Shown: piece after piece, positions 1 through 7,496 of the stretch
How the letters are laid out: each line of letters starts with the position of its first letter
Position numbering within the stretch: position 1 is the stretch's first letter
Assembly (NCBI RefSeq): GCF_000286315.1
Contig: NZ_ALJG01000341.1
Location: 1 to 32,078, forward strand
Reading direction: 5' to 3'
Source: Paenisporosarcina sp. TG20
GTDB lineage: Bacteria > Bacillota > Bacilli > Bacillales_A > Planococcaceae
DNA length: 32,078 bases
Notes under the pieces: model-generated
Told to the model about the DNA's origin: nothing
The model's input: the letters and a program-made list of their open reading frames with translations, nothing else
Databases searched by the model: none
Made by a program: the position numbers and the translations under genes

Positions 1-25
1 CAAATTCTCTTTGGTCCTGTTCTTT

Positions 26-190
26 CCTACGGGATTAGCGGGACAGGTAAAGACCCCGCAGTGGATGGTAATGGAACAAAGGCTACGGACGCCACAACAC
101 GAGTCAACGCCCCTTGGAAAGCGTCCGCCTGGAGCGCAAATCAGCGGTATCATACTAGAACCTACTCCTTAAAATACAGGGAATACTGGA
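26..190. repeat. Dispersed intergenic repeat, copy A
   Basis: Bases 121-152 match 7272-7303 at 31 of 32 positions, and both copies then carry a gggaatactg block (179-188 here, 7311-7320 in copy B). The left part contains a GCGGG/CCCCGC pair around 37-60. This looks like a non-coding palindromic repeat of the kind scattered between genes in Bacillaceae. A 66-codon frame crosses it (61-261), but it has no ribosome binding site and no recognisable product, so I do not call a gene. The true ends are uncertain; the element may begin before the window. Confidence 0.6.
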
Positions 191-294
191 TTCATGGCTC
201 ATTAAATTTATATGCTATCTTATTTTGTAAAAAAGCAATATCCTTAAGGGCAACTCTATAGTTCAGATTTAATTTTAATACGTCTATCGTTCAA

Positions 295-333
295 AAAGAG
301 ATGTAGACATCGTGAAAATGTCTACATCTCTTT
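295..333 (-). terminator. Perfect 16-bp hairpin, probable terminator
   Basis: The arms 295-310 and 318-333 are perfect inverted repeats around a 7-nt loop. On the minus strand the stem is followed by a short T run (TTTTTGA), so it can end transcription coming from the rpsA-like operon. On the plus strand there is almost no T tail. It lies about 180 bases beyond the rpsA-like stop codon, so it is a second barrier after the hairpin at 416-444. Confidence 0.55.
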
Positions 334-415
334 ATTGGTTACGATTAACATATTTATGAGAATTGTTACTTCAAAAGCATCCACCAGCATGTCACAATAC
401 CGAGTACATGTTTAA

Positions 416-444
416 TACCCCCGGAATTTTGTTGTCCGGGGGTA
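416..444 (-). terminator. GC-rich 10-bp hairpin after the rpsA-like gene
   Basis: TACCCCCGGA (416-425) pairs perfectly with TCCGGGGGTA (435-444) around a 9-nt loop, 69 bases beyond the stop of the rpsA-like gene. The tail on the minus strand (TTAAACATG) is only weakly T-rich. It could be an inefficient terminator or a 3'-end-protecting structure. Apart from the repeat and two hairpins I see nothing else in 1-512. Confidence 0.45.
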
Positions 445-512
445 CAGTGTGTTTCGATTAGAGCCGTACTACATTGAACGATGGGTCAACTTCCTTTTGG
501 TTAAAATGTTTA

Positions 513-1652
513 TTATTTAAAACCTTTTAATTTATCACCAATGACATCGCTGATTGAGAAGCCTTTTGTTTCTTCCGGCATTTCATAATCAAATCCTGAA
601 TAACCTTCTTCTTTTTCAAGTAATTCTTTTATGCTTAGTGAAAGTCGTTTATCTTTTTTATTAACTTCTAATACTTTTACTTGTACTTCTTGCCCTTCTT
701 TTAACACTTCGTGTGGCGTTCCAATATGAGAATGGGCAATTTGTGAAATATGAACAAGTCCTTCAATTCCAGGGAATACCTCAACAAATGCACCATATGA
801 TACAAGTCGTTTTACTCTACCTGTTTGTACAGAACCTTGAGGGGCTTTTTCTTCAATGTCCTCCCATGGACCAGGAAGTGTGTCTTTAATAGATAGAGAT
901 ATTCGTTCACTGTCACGATCAACTGACAAAACTTTCACTTTAATTTTTTGTCCTTCTTGAATGACATCAGAAACCTGCTCAACATGCTCATGTGATAATT
1001 GGGAGATATGCACAAGGCCATCGACACCACCAATATCTACAAAAGCACCAAAATTTGCTATTCGTTGGACAGTACCTTCCAATACATCTCCTGCATGAAT
1101 TTGATCCAGAACATCTTTTTTGTTCGACTCTTTTTGTGCTTCTACGACTGCACGGTGCGATAAGATTAAACGATTTTTATCTTTTTCCATTTCAACAATA
1201 ACAAATGTTAAAACTTTTCCTTTGTAATCTTCGAACGATTCAACGAAGTGATCTTCTACTAAAGAAGCTGGGACAAATCCCCGCAAACCAAGGTCGACCA
1301 CGAGTCCACCCTTTACCACGTCTTTTACTTCAGCTTCTATAATTTCACCGTTTTTAAATTTTTGTTCTAAGTTATCCCAAGCTTCAGCAGCATCAACTTT
1401 TCGTTTTGATAAAACGAAATTGTCATCTTCTACTTTAGTAATTATTAAATTTAGTTCGTCACCGATGGAAACAACATCTGAAGCTTTTTCAATGTGCAAG
1501 CTTGACAGTTCACTAATTGGAATTATCCCATCAAAAGGTGCTCCCTCAATTGTCACTGTAACCGACTTCTCTTCAACTTGAACAACTGTTCCTTTAACAA
1601 GATTCCCTTGACGGAAGTCTTGGTTTTCCTGTAAATTCATTTCCTCAGACAT
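513..1652 (-). CDS. ypfD: S1-domain RNA-binding protein, RpsA-like (YpfD family)
   Basis: This 379-residue protein has four consecutive S1 RNA-binding domains (about 16-85, 103-168, 189-257 and 274-343). Domains 3 and 4 carry the typical GAFV(D/E)...GLVHISQ signature. The length matches B. subtilis YpfD (about 380), shorter than the six-domain ribosomal protein S1 of proteobacteria, so it is best described as an S1 homologue. In Firmicutes its role at the ribosome is not the essential one known from E. coli. GAAGGAGGAT lies just before the ATG. It is the last gene of cmk-plsC-rpsA, 97 bases after plsC, with a possible promoter of its own at 1725-1753. The C-terminal tail (about 345-379) is low in similarity to S1 and probably flexible. 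Confidence 0.93.
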   Translation of the reverse strand: MSEEMNLQENQDFRQGNLVKGTVVQVEEKSVTVTIEGAPFDGIIPISELSSLHIEKASDVVSIGDELNLIITKVEDDNFVLSKRKVDAAEAWDNLEQKFKNGEIIEAEVKDVVKGGLVVDLGLRGFVPASLVEDHFVESFEDYKGKVLTFVIVEMEKDKNRLILSHRAVVEAQKESNKKDVLDQIHAGDVLEGTVQRIANFGAFVDIGGVDGLVHISQLSHEHVEQVSDVIQEGQKIKVKVLSVDRDSERISLSIKDTLPGPWEDIEEKAPQGSVQTGRVKRLVSYGAFVEVFPGIEGLVHISQIAHSHIGTPHEVLKEGQEVQVKVLEVNKKDKRLSLSIKELLEKEEGYSGFDYEMPEETKGFSISDVIGDKLKGFK

Positions 1653-1724
1653 TTAGCATCCTCCTTCAAAACGTTCCTTGCTTTATTTTATTCGAATTCT
1701 TTGATAAAAACAAAAATTTGCGCT

Positions 1725-1753
1725 TTTCTATTACAAAAATACTGAAATTTCAA
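1725..1753 (-). promoter_or_regulatory. Possible SigA promoter for the rpsA-like gene
   Basis: On the minus strand TTGAAA (1748-1753) is followed after 17 bases by TAGAAA (1725-1730). The -35 box overlaps the TGA stop of plsC. The -10 is imperfect, so this may only supplement read-through from cmk-plsC. Confidence 0.35.
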
Positions 1754-2334
1754 GATTTGTTCTCGTCTAATAATTTTTTTATACTATCCATGATGACCAA
1801 AGTAACTTCATCAGCTGAAGCTTTGTTGTCTCTGTATGGCTGCATAAGAATTGGCTCCCCATAAACCACTTTTAAGCGTTTGAAGGTTTTATAAGGTCCA
1901 ATAATAGCACAAGGTACAACGTCTGCATTCCCTTTAAGTGCGAAAAAACCGGCTCCAGAGAAACCTTTTCCAAGTTCCCCATTTTCACTGCGAGTTCCTT
2001 CAGGGAAAAGGCCCATTACATCCCCACCTTTTAAAATGGCTAATGCTTTCCTTAAAGCTTCACGATCACTTAATCCCCGTTTTACAGGAAAAGCATTTAA
2101 TTTAGGTAATAATGGTTTTAATATTGGCGTTCTAAATAATTCTTCTTTTGCCATAAAATGAACTGGTCGCGGTGCTGTTATCCCAACGACTGGGGGATCA
2201 AGAACATTAATATGATTAGTACAAATCAATACTCCCCCTGACTTTGGAAAGTTTTCTAAGCCTTTAACGTCAAAACGATAAATTGGTAATAAAACTGACT
2301 TTGCAAAAGATCTTACAAAATGGTATGTGTCCAC
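1750..2334 (-). CDS. plsC: 1-acyl-sn-glycerol-3-phosphate acyltransferase (PlsC)
   Basis: Transfers an acyl group to the 2-position of lysophosphatidic acid to give phosphatidic acid at the inner face of the membrane. The acyltransferase motifs are clear: NHINVLD at 40-46 gives the catalytic NHx4D pair (H41, D46), and FPEGTRS at 110-116 binds the phosphate. At 194 residues it is a normal small PlsC. The start is GTG, directly abutting the TAA of cmk (2335-2337), with GAGAGG about 9 bases upstream, so the two genes are probably translationally coupled. The order cmk-plsC-S1 gene is common in Bacillales. Confidence 0.93.
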   Translation of the reverse strand: MDTYHFVRSFAKSVLLPIYRFDVKGLENFPKSGGVLICTNHINVLDPPVVGITAPRPVHFMAKEELFRTPILKPLLPKLNAFPVKRGLSDREALRKALAILKGGDVMGLFPEGTRSENGELGKGFSGAGFFALKGNADVVPCAIIGPYKTFKRLKVVYGEPILMQPYRDNKASADEVTLVIMDSIKKLLDENKS

Positions 2335-3009
2335 TTAGCTCATCCTCTCTTTCGCTAACTGAATAATGTATTTAGCAGCTTCTAGAATTGTTAAATTTGT
2401 TGTGTCCAAATAAATTGCATCTTTTGCTTGAACTAGAGGGGAGGCAACACGTTCACTATCCATTTTATCACGTAATACAATTTCTTTTTTTAGCTGGCTT
2501 AGAAGTGAGTCAATTCCACGGCGTTCATTATCCAACTGACGACGCTTTGCTCGTTCATCTACAGATGCAGACATAAAGATTTTTAATTCAGCTTCAACTA
2601 GTACATGTGTCCCTATGTCACGACCATCCATCACTACACCGCTACGCTTAGCCATTTTTATTTGACGATTTACCATTTCTTTTCTAAGACTTGCTTTTGA
2701 AGCAACTATAGACACATAAGATGTAATTGCATTAGAACGAATTGCATCCGAAACATCCTGGCCATCTAAAAAGACCATTTGTCCATCATTTGATGGTTTT
2801 AACTCAATTGTTGTTTCAAGAAGTAAGTTTGTTAAAGCCTCTTCATTTTCTAAATCTATGTGACGTTCGAGTACTTTATACGTAATTGCACGGTACATGG
2901 CTCCTGTATCGATATATGTATAACCAAGTTCTTCAGCTACTAGTTTTGCTATTGTACTTTTCCCTGCAGCAGCAGGGCCATCAATTGCGATTTGGATATT
3001 GTTTCCCAT
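2335..3009 (-). CDS. cmk: Cytidylate kinase
   Basis: Phosphorylates CMP and dCMP with ATP in the cytoplasm, feeding RNA, DNA and phospholipid precursor synthesis. The P-loop GPAAAGKST is at 11-19, the substrate-binding IDTGAMYR at 33-40 and DGRDIGT at 128-134. All are diagnostic for Cmk, and 224 residues is the usual length. AAGGGAG precedes the ATG. First gene of the cmk-plsC-rpsA group; an extended -10 (TGTTACAAT, minus strand) lies about 35 bases upstream. Confidence 0.96.
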   Translation of the reverse strand: MGNNIQIAIDGPAAAGKSTIAKLVAEELGYTYIDTGAMYRAITYKVLERHIDLENEEALTNLLLETTIELKPSNDGQMVFLDGQDVSDAIRSNAITSYVSIVASKASLRKEMVNRQIKMAKRSGVVMDGRDIGTHVLVEAELKIFMSASVDERAKRRQLDNERRGIDSLLSQLKKEIVLRDKMDSERVASPLVQAKDAIYLDTTNLTILEAAKYIIQLAKERMS

Positions 3010-3038
3010 CTACTCAACTCCCTTAGTTACTCACATAT

Positions 3039-3047
3039 ATTGTAACA
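3039..3047 (-). promoter_or_regulatory. Possible extended -10 promoter for cmk
   Basis: The minus strand reads TGTTACAAT, a TGn-TACAAT extended -10, about 30 bases before the cmk start codon. I see no good -35 box at 17 bases; extended -10 promoters can do without one. It is the only promoter-like sequence between the ypeB terminator and cmk. Confidence 0.35.
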
Positions 3048-3118
3048 CAAGGAACGTGCAAAGCGCCTACTAGCATAACATGTTGAGTTCCGATTTAAGA
3101 TACTCGCTGTAAACAAAT

Positions 3119-3138
3119 AAGCCCACTAAAGTGGGCTT
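3119..3138 (-). terminator. Terminator of sleB-ypeB
   Basis: AAGCCCACT (3119-3127) pairs perfectly with AGTGGGCTT (3130-3138). On the minus strand the stem is followed by ATTTGTTTAC. It lies about 50 bases beyond the ypeB stop and separates the germination operon from cmk. The two-base loop as written would open to four or more in RNA. Confidence 0.7.
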
Positions 3139-3189
3139 TGAATAGTTACAATAATTTTAAGTTGTCGTAACATTTGATTCCTTTAATGT

Positions 3190-4485
3190 TTAGTTTAACA
3201 TTTCTGTCTGTAAAACTTCTTTTGTTTCAGTATCCACTAATATGCGGAAGGTATGGCTTTGATCATCAGTTTCCTTTAATACGATCAGCTCGTAACAAAG
3301 TCTTTGTTGCATTTGGTTATTCTCTGTATAAGAAAATCTTTCTTCTTGAATTTTTGCCTTTGAAGTGAAAAATGTTTTCCAGTCAATAGGGACTATTTTT
3401 TGATTAACTGGTAACTTCTCTTTTTGAATATACTCCATCGTATTGACACCTAGTATTTCGCCATCATCCTTAGCTAATTTCATTTGAATCGCATCCGCAT
3501 AAATGCGAGCTTTATTCTTTGGTTCAATTCTTACAAAAACCACATGCCATACAAGATGGTTTTCTCTTGTTACAATTAGTTCTACATCTTTAAACCCAAA
3601 AGATTTTGCTGATTTTTTTGCTTTTTCTTTCATCTCTTCTTGTGAAATTCGATCTGTTCCAATAGGACGTTCAACTAGTAAAGATAACAGATGACCACCT
3701 TTTTTCGTGAAATCTGCATACCCACTTCTGATACCTTCATTAAACTGAATATGATAGAAAGGATAGGCAGATCCCGGTTTACTTTCTGATGTAATTAATC
3801 TTGCATTAGTAAATTTAGGAAACATCTCTTTCATCCGTTCTACGACTTCTTGCTCAGTTTTTGGAGTATCATCAATGCTCTTTAAGTCTTTTATCTTTTG
3901 TTTGTCTGACTCACTTGCAGTCAAAGGAAAGTCGCTTTCCGAGTATCCTTTGACCTGTTTTGCCATTCCTGACCACCCACTATTAGAAGCTTCTATAGTT
4001 TGTATCTCTTGCAGCCATTGTGAAAAAGGTTCTCCTTGACTCAATAGTTCAGTTGTTGCGTTTTCCCATTCATGTGCAAATTCATCCAAATTGGATGAAA
4101 CTTGTGCTGTGACATTTTGCCATTTATCATCAGTGACTTTCTGTTGACTTTTTAATTTCGCAAAGTCTCCAAGTCGTCCTAAATAGTTCATCCATTCAGT
4201 AGTAAATTCTCGTGATAAAGGTAAAGATGCAATATCAGTTTTAATATCTGAAGAAAGTCTCCATATATCTTCCAATGGTTCTTCTTGTGCTTTTTCATCT
4301 TTAAATATTGTTGCTTGTTGAACAGATTCTTGCAAGTCAGTTAGTTTTAGAGAAGCATCCGTCATACGATTCGTATATTGTGCGTGTAAATCTCTTTGTA
4401 ATTCAGCTTCATTTTGCTTGCCATTATACAAGAATACTCCCATTACAATCAGACCAATCGCTAATATGCTTGACAAGATTTTCAT
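3190..4485 (-). CDS. ypeB: Germination protein YpeB
   Basis: Partner of the cortex-lytic enzyme SleB. In Bacillus each protein is needed for the stability or localisation of the other in the dormant spore. The N-terminal stretch (about 5-20, ILSSILAIGLIVMGVFLY) is an uncleaved membrane anchor, followed by a polar helical region to about 200. The C-terminal half has the repeated PepSY-like folds typical of YpeB. The 431 residues compare with about 450 in B. subtilis. The start has AAGGAGGA 5-6 bases upstream, and that ribosome binding site overlaps the sleB stop codon (gap 11 bases), so the pair is co-transcribed and probably coupled. Expression is expected from the SigG-type promoter before sleB. 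Confidence 0.94.
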   Translation of the reverse strand: MKILSSILAIGLIVMGVFLYNGKQNEAELQRDLHAQYTNRMTDASLKLTDLQESVQQATIFKDEKAQEEPLEDIWRLSSDIKTDIASLPLSREFTTEWMNYLGRLGDFAKLKSQQKVTDDKWQNVTAQVSSNLDEFAHEWENATTELLSQGEPFSQWLQEIQTIEASNSGWSGMAKQVKGYSESDFPLTASESDKQKIKDLKSIDDTPKTEQEVVERMKEMFPKFTNARLITSESKPGSAYPFYHIQFNEGIRSGYADFTKKGGHLLSLLVERPIGTDRISQEEMKEKAKKSAKSFGFKDVELIVTRENHLVWHVVFVRIEPKNKARIYADAIQMKLAKDDGEILGVNTMEYIQKEKLPVNQKIVPIDWKTFFTSKAKIQEERFSYTENNQMQQRLCYELIVLKETDDQSHTFRILVDTETKEVLQTEMLN

Positions 4486-4496
4486 GTTTTTCCTCC

Positions 4497-5336
4497 TTAC
4501 ATAGCAAAAATATGTTTTCCGATTGTTTTAATTTGTGGTCTTGTCCAAATCCATTTACTTGTGGCTGTGACTGGATTGAAATAATAAAGTGCATTTTCTG
4601 TTGGATCCCAACCATTTAATGCATCGATTACAGCGTCTTTCGCACGTTCATTTGGCGTGAGCCATATTTGTCCATCTGCCACTGCTGTAAATGCTAGTGG
4701 TTGAAAGATAACTCCATTAACCGTGTTTGGAAATTTAGCATCTTCAATACGATTTAAAATGACAGCTGCAACGGCTACTTGTCCTTCATAAGGTTCACCA
4801 CGCGCTTCGCCATATACAGCATTCGCCATCATTTGTAGATCTTGTTGCGAATATTTAGCTGGAATTTGGCTCTCCTGAGTAGGGGCTTGTTTATTCGCTT
4901 GTTTATTATTTCCTTGTTGTTTATTTGCTTGTTGTTTATTTGCACTTTTTTTCGCTTGTTGTTCTATAGGAACATCACCATAATGTGTAAATCTGTTACC
5001 TTCTCTGATTTGTTTTTGGACATAATCTTTATGGTATTTTGATGCATTAGCAAGCTTTGTTTTTGTTTGTTGTCCAGCAAGTCCATCTACTGGTAGACCA
5101 AATTCCTCTTGGAAATTCCGTAAAGCCCAATAGGTACCATATCCAAATTCACCGTCTATTTTCCCTTTGTAAAAACCAATAAATTGTAATCTCGATTGGA
5201 GTTCAATAACATCTTCTCCATAGGCACCGCGCTCAATTACTTGGTTAGAAAATGCTTCCGATCTTTCCGGAACACTTATAGACATCATCAGCAAACATGA
5301 AGTGACAATACATAAAATCAATTTGTTTTTGTGCAT
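4497..5336 (-). CDS. sleB: Spore cortex-lytic enzyme SleB
   Basis: Lytic transglycosylase that degrades cortex peptidoglycan containing muramic delta-lactam during germination. Order: signal peptide (1 to about 29), PG_binding_1 domain (about 40-96), a Q/N/K-rich linker (about 127-155) and the SleB catalytic domain (about 164-279). Glu177 in VYGEARGE is the expected catalytic acid. I start at the ATG reading MHKNK (5336) because AAGGAG lies 7 bases before it. The open frame continues upstream to 5396, but those codons run through the promoter and a second ATG is only one base from the Shine-Dalgarno sequence. This gives 279 residues, against 305 in B. subtilis; the difference is mainly linker. 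Confidence 0.95.
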   Translation of the reverse strand: MHKNKLILCIVTSCLLMMSISVPERSEAFSNQVIERGAYGEDVIELQSRLQFIGFYKGKIDGEFGYGTYWALRNFQEEFGLPVDGLAGQQTKTKLANASKYHKDYVQKQIREGNRFTHYGDVPIEQQAKKSANKQQANKQQGNNKQANKQAPTQESQIPAKYSQQDLQMMANAVYGEARGEPYEGQVAVAAVILNRIEDAKFPNTVNGVIFQPLAFTAVADGQIWLTPNERAKDAVIDALNGWDPTENALYYFNPVTATSKWIWTRPQIKTIGKHIFAM

Positions 5337-5354
5337 ACACATTCTCCTTTTTGA

Positions 5355-5383
5355 TAGAATGAGTAATCCCGTGATTTTTATAC
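5355..5383 (-). promoter_or_regulatory. SigG-type promoter of sleB-ypeB
   Basis: On the minus strand GTATA (5379-5383) and CATTCTA (5355-5361) are separated by 17 bases, fitting the forespore SigG consensus (GHATR, 17-18, CATNHTA). The site ends about 20 bases before the sleB start. sleB is a known SigG-regulated gene in B. subtilis, which fits. The -35 box immediately follows the T tail of the prsW terminator. Confidence 0.75.
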
Positions 5384-5416
5384 AAAAAAAAACCAATTTA
5401 ATTTCAAATTGGTTTT
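5384..5416 (-). terminator. Terminator of prsW
   Basis: AAAACCAATTT (5389-5399) pairs perfectly with AAATTGGTTTT (5406-5416). On the minus strand the stem runs into a tract of nine T residues. It starts 9 bases after the prsW stop codon: a strong intrinsic terminator insulating sleB from prsW transcription. Confidence 0.85.
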
Positions 5417-5425
5417 AAAAAATTT

Positions 5426-6094
5426 TTATATACTTTTGTTTAAATATTGAAGCGTCATCAAATGAGCTTTTTTAACTTTGGTTAAGCATAACCACCATAA
5501 GAACAACATAAATGGAATCATAATATATAATGAAATATTCTCAATTATCAAAATACCATTATACATCATGTGTAACCCTAATGGTGCTAGCAAAGCAACA
5601 AAAAGAAGCTGTCTTGAAGATCTTTTTAGTGCGAATTTTGCTCTACCAATATAGTAGCCCATCACCACACCGAAGATGGCATGGCTAGAAACTGGTAATA
5701 AAGCTCGTAAAAATGCAGTATCAAGACCGAATGTAAATAAGTATAAAATGTTTTCCACAGTTGCAAATCCAAGTGATAAACTTACTCCATATAAAATCCC
5801 ATCATACGGATCATCAAAATCTATATGTTGGTAAATTATCGTTACTAAAATGAGCCACTTAAAAAACTCTTCTAATGAACTAGTAAATAAAACATTACGA
5901 AAAAACATAGACTGAAATATATTTTCGACTTCAAATACATGTTGAATGAAGAGAATTGGAAAAGTTAAAATTGCTCCATAAATAAATGTATGGAATAGTT
6001 TTCTAGATGGCTCAGAAGAAAATTGATTTCGCAAGTAAAAATAGCTAAATAATGCTAGTCCTGGAGCGATTGCAACAGAAAATAATATAATCAA
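5426..6094 (-). CDS. prsW: Intramembrane metalloprotease PrsW
   Basis: PrsW makes the first cut in membrane anti-sigma factors; in B. subtilis it cleaves RsiW to release SigW. The 222-residue protein is almost entirely hydrophobic with about seven or eight membrane segments. It has the family motifs EEFFKW (75-80), ATVEN (111-115, Glu114), His138 in SHAIFGVVMGYY and LHMMYNG (174-180), the likely metal-binding and catalytic residues. B. subtilis PrsW has 218 residues. The start codon is TTG with AAAGGGGG 9 bases upstream. Neither sigW nor rsiW is in the window; the ECF pair sigX-rsiX at 14764-16516 is the only visible anti-sigma system, and no link between them should be assumed. Confidence 0.9.
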   Translation of the reverse strand: MIILFSVAIAPGLALFSYFYLRNQFSSEPSRKLFHTFIYGAILTFPILFIQHVFEVENIFQSMFFRNVLFTSSLEEFFKWLILVTIIYQHIDFDDPYDGILYGVSLSLGFATVENILYLFTFGLDTAFLRALLPVSSHAIFGVVMGYYIGRAKFALKRSSRQLLFVALLAPLGLHMMYNGILIIENISLYIMIPFMLFLWWLCLTKVKKAHLMTLQYLNKSI

Positions 6095-6185
6095 ATTGCG
6101 CCCGCCCCCTTTACTTTATTATAACATTTACATGTCACCTGTTAAATGGATGGAGGAAAGTTTTATGGAAAAAACAAAAGATATG

Positions 6186-7139
6186 CTATTTCTTTTCATA
6201 CACGCCAGACGCTAACTGCACGATAAGTCTTAGCCTAGCCTTTTTACTATCATAATCTTCACCGAGGATTACACCACGCTGTAATAAGTCATCAGCACTC
6301 CCTTTATAACTATATGAAGGATGAACCTTACCTTCTTCAGCGCTAGTGGTAACGACAACCTTAATACCCGCTTCTATAGCTCCATCTATTGCTGTAACCA
6401 TCTGTGGAGAGACTTGTCCTCTTCCAACACCTTCTAATATTATTCCACTCGTTCCTTGTAAGACTAACATATCAATTAAATAACCATCAGCACCTGCATA
6501 GCACTTAATTATGTCTACTCTAGGTAGTGGGCTTTTTAATTTAAACGTTTCCCTATTTATCGGTTTTTGGTAAATACTTACAACATCATTGTCAATAATA
6601 CCTAAGTATCCATGTCCAAAAGAATCAAATCCTTGTAAATTTGAGGCATGAACCTTTTTGACATATTTAGCAGTATAAATTCTCTCATTAAAAACAACTA
6701 CTGTTCCAACATGATGTAAAGTTTCCTCTATTGCTACGTAGAAAGAATTTCGTAAGTTTGAGAACACATCGGTACCAACTTCAGCAGGCGAACGCTGGGA
6801 TCCTGTTACAACAATTGGAAGTTTGTGGTCAATCGTTAAATCTAAAAAGTAAGCAGTCTCCTCTAGGCTATCCGTTCCATGGGTGACAACAACCCCGTTT
6901 ACTGATTCATCTTCTAGTTCGTTTAATATTGCTTGGCGAATCAATAACATATTATCGTTATCAATATGCATGCTTGGCAGTTGAAATACGTCTACTATCT
7001 TTATTTCAATATCTTTAGGTAACTGACATAAATCCGCCAACTCTTTACCTGATAAAGCACCCGAACTCAATAAACCTTTTGAATTTTCTTTGCTTGCAAT
7101 TGTTCCACCTGTGGTAATTAAAATTACTTTCTTTTTCAT
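6186..7139 (-). CDS. ansA: L-asparaginase, type I (cytosolic)
   Basis: Hydrolyses L-asparagine to aspartate and ammonia. Both asparaginase signatures are present: TTGGTIAS at 9-16 with the nucleophilic Thr13, and VVTHGTDSLEET with THGTD at 86-90. There is no signal peptide, so the protein is cytoplasmic. I start at the ATG at 7139 because GGAGGAG lies 5 bases upstream; the frame opens six codons earlier, but that ATG overlaps the ribosome binding site. Length 317 residues, against about 330 in B. subtilis AnsA. It stands alone between a hairpin (7182-7203) and prsW, with about 90 bases to the latter. Confidence 0.93.
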   Translation of the reverse strand: MKKKVILITTGGTIASKENSKGLLSSGALSGKELADLCQLPKDIEIKIVDVFQLPSMHIDNDNMLLIRQAILNELEDESVNGVVVTHGTDSLEETAYFLDLTIDHKLPIVVTGSQRSPAEVGTDVFSNLRNSFYVAIEETLHHVGTVVVFNERIYTAKYVKKVHASNLQGFDSFGHGYLGIIDNDVVSIYQKPINRETFKLKSPLPRVDIIKCYAGADGYLIDMLVLQGTSGIILEGVGRGQVSPQMVTAIDGAIEAGIKVVVTTSAEEGKVHPSYSYKGSADDLLQRGVILGEDYDSKKARLRLIVQLASGVYEKK

Positions 7140-7173
7140 GAAAACTCCTCCACTCACATTAATGTTGTTCTAC

Positions 7174-7210
7174 TAAGAAAAACCGGGCAAAAAGACGCCC
7201 GGTCCTTTTA
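7174..7210 (-). terminator. Hairpin cassette (also found at the window's right end)
   Basis: ACCGGGC (7182-7188) pairs with GCCCGGT (7197-7203). It has a T run on both sides: TTTTTCTT on the minus strand and CCTTTTAAG on the plus strand. It lies between ypdA and ansA and could end read-through from ypdA. About 30 bases around the stem are nearly identical to 32034-32069, so it is a copied cassette rather than a unique terminator. Confidence 0.6.
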
Positions 7211-7228
7211 AGAATGGTAACCATAGAA

Positions 7229-7323
7229 ACCCGTTGATTTCCACTACGGTGGACGCTTTTCGCGGGCATAAGCGTCCGCCTGGAGCGCAAATCAGTGGTA
7301 TCAAAATGCCGGGAATACTGAAA
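7229..7323. repeat. Dispersed palindromic repeat, copy B
   Basis: The left arm 7234-7256 (ttgatttccactacggtgga plus cgc) is an imperfect inverted repeat of the right arm 7272-7295 (gcgtccgcctggagcgcaaa plus tcag). The arms are separated by a 15-base spacer containing cgcggg. Bases 7272-7303 match 121-152 with one difference. The 357-base interval 7140-7496 holds this repeat, the hairpin on its left and the ypdA terminator on its right, and no gene. Confidence 0.65.
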
Positions 7324-7360
7324 CCATAGCACACCAATTTTATATACTTTAATATCTTTT

Positions 7361-7388
7361 AAAAAAGACAGAAGGACAATGTCCCCCT
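7361..7388 (-). terminator. Terminator of ypdA
   Basis: On the minus strand an 8-9 bp stem with two G-U pairs (7370-7388, AGGGGGACA against TGTCCTTCT) is followed by GTC and six T residues (7361-7366). It lies about 110 bases after the ypdA stop. Confidence 0.6.
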
Positions 7389-7496
7389 GACTTTTAACAA
7401 TTCTAATTCAAAAATCCAATTGATAGGAGAGTTACATTAATGATTATTTCTAATTACTATACCCTCAAATATGCAAATTTACCATATAGAATTTAA

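Noticed and set aside
61-261. 66-codon plus-strand frame
   Set aside because: No ribosome binding site, no recognisable protein, and it runs through the dispersed repeat.
4880-4960. Tandem-like repeat of ttgtttatttgcttgttg units
   Set aside because: It is coding: the Q/N/K-rich linker of SleB, not a CRISPR array or an independent repeat.
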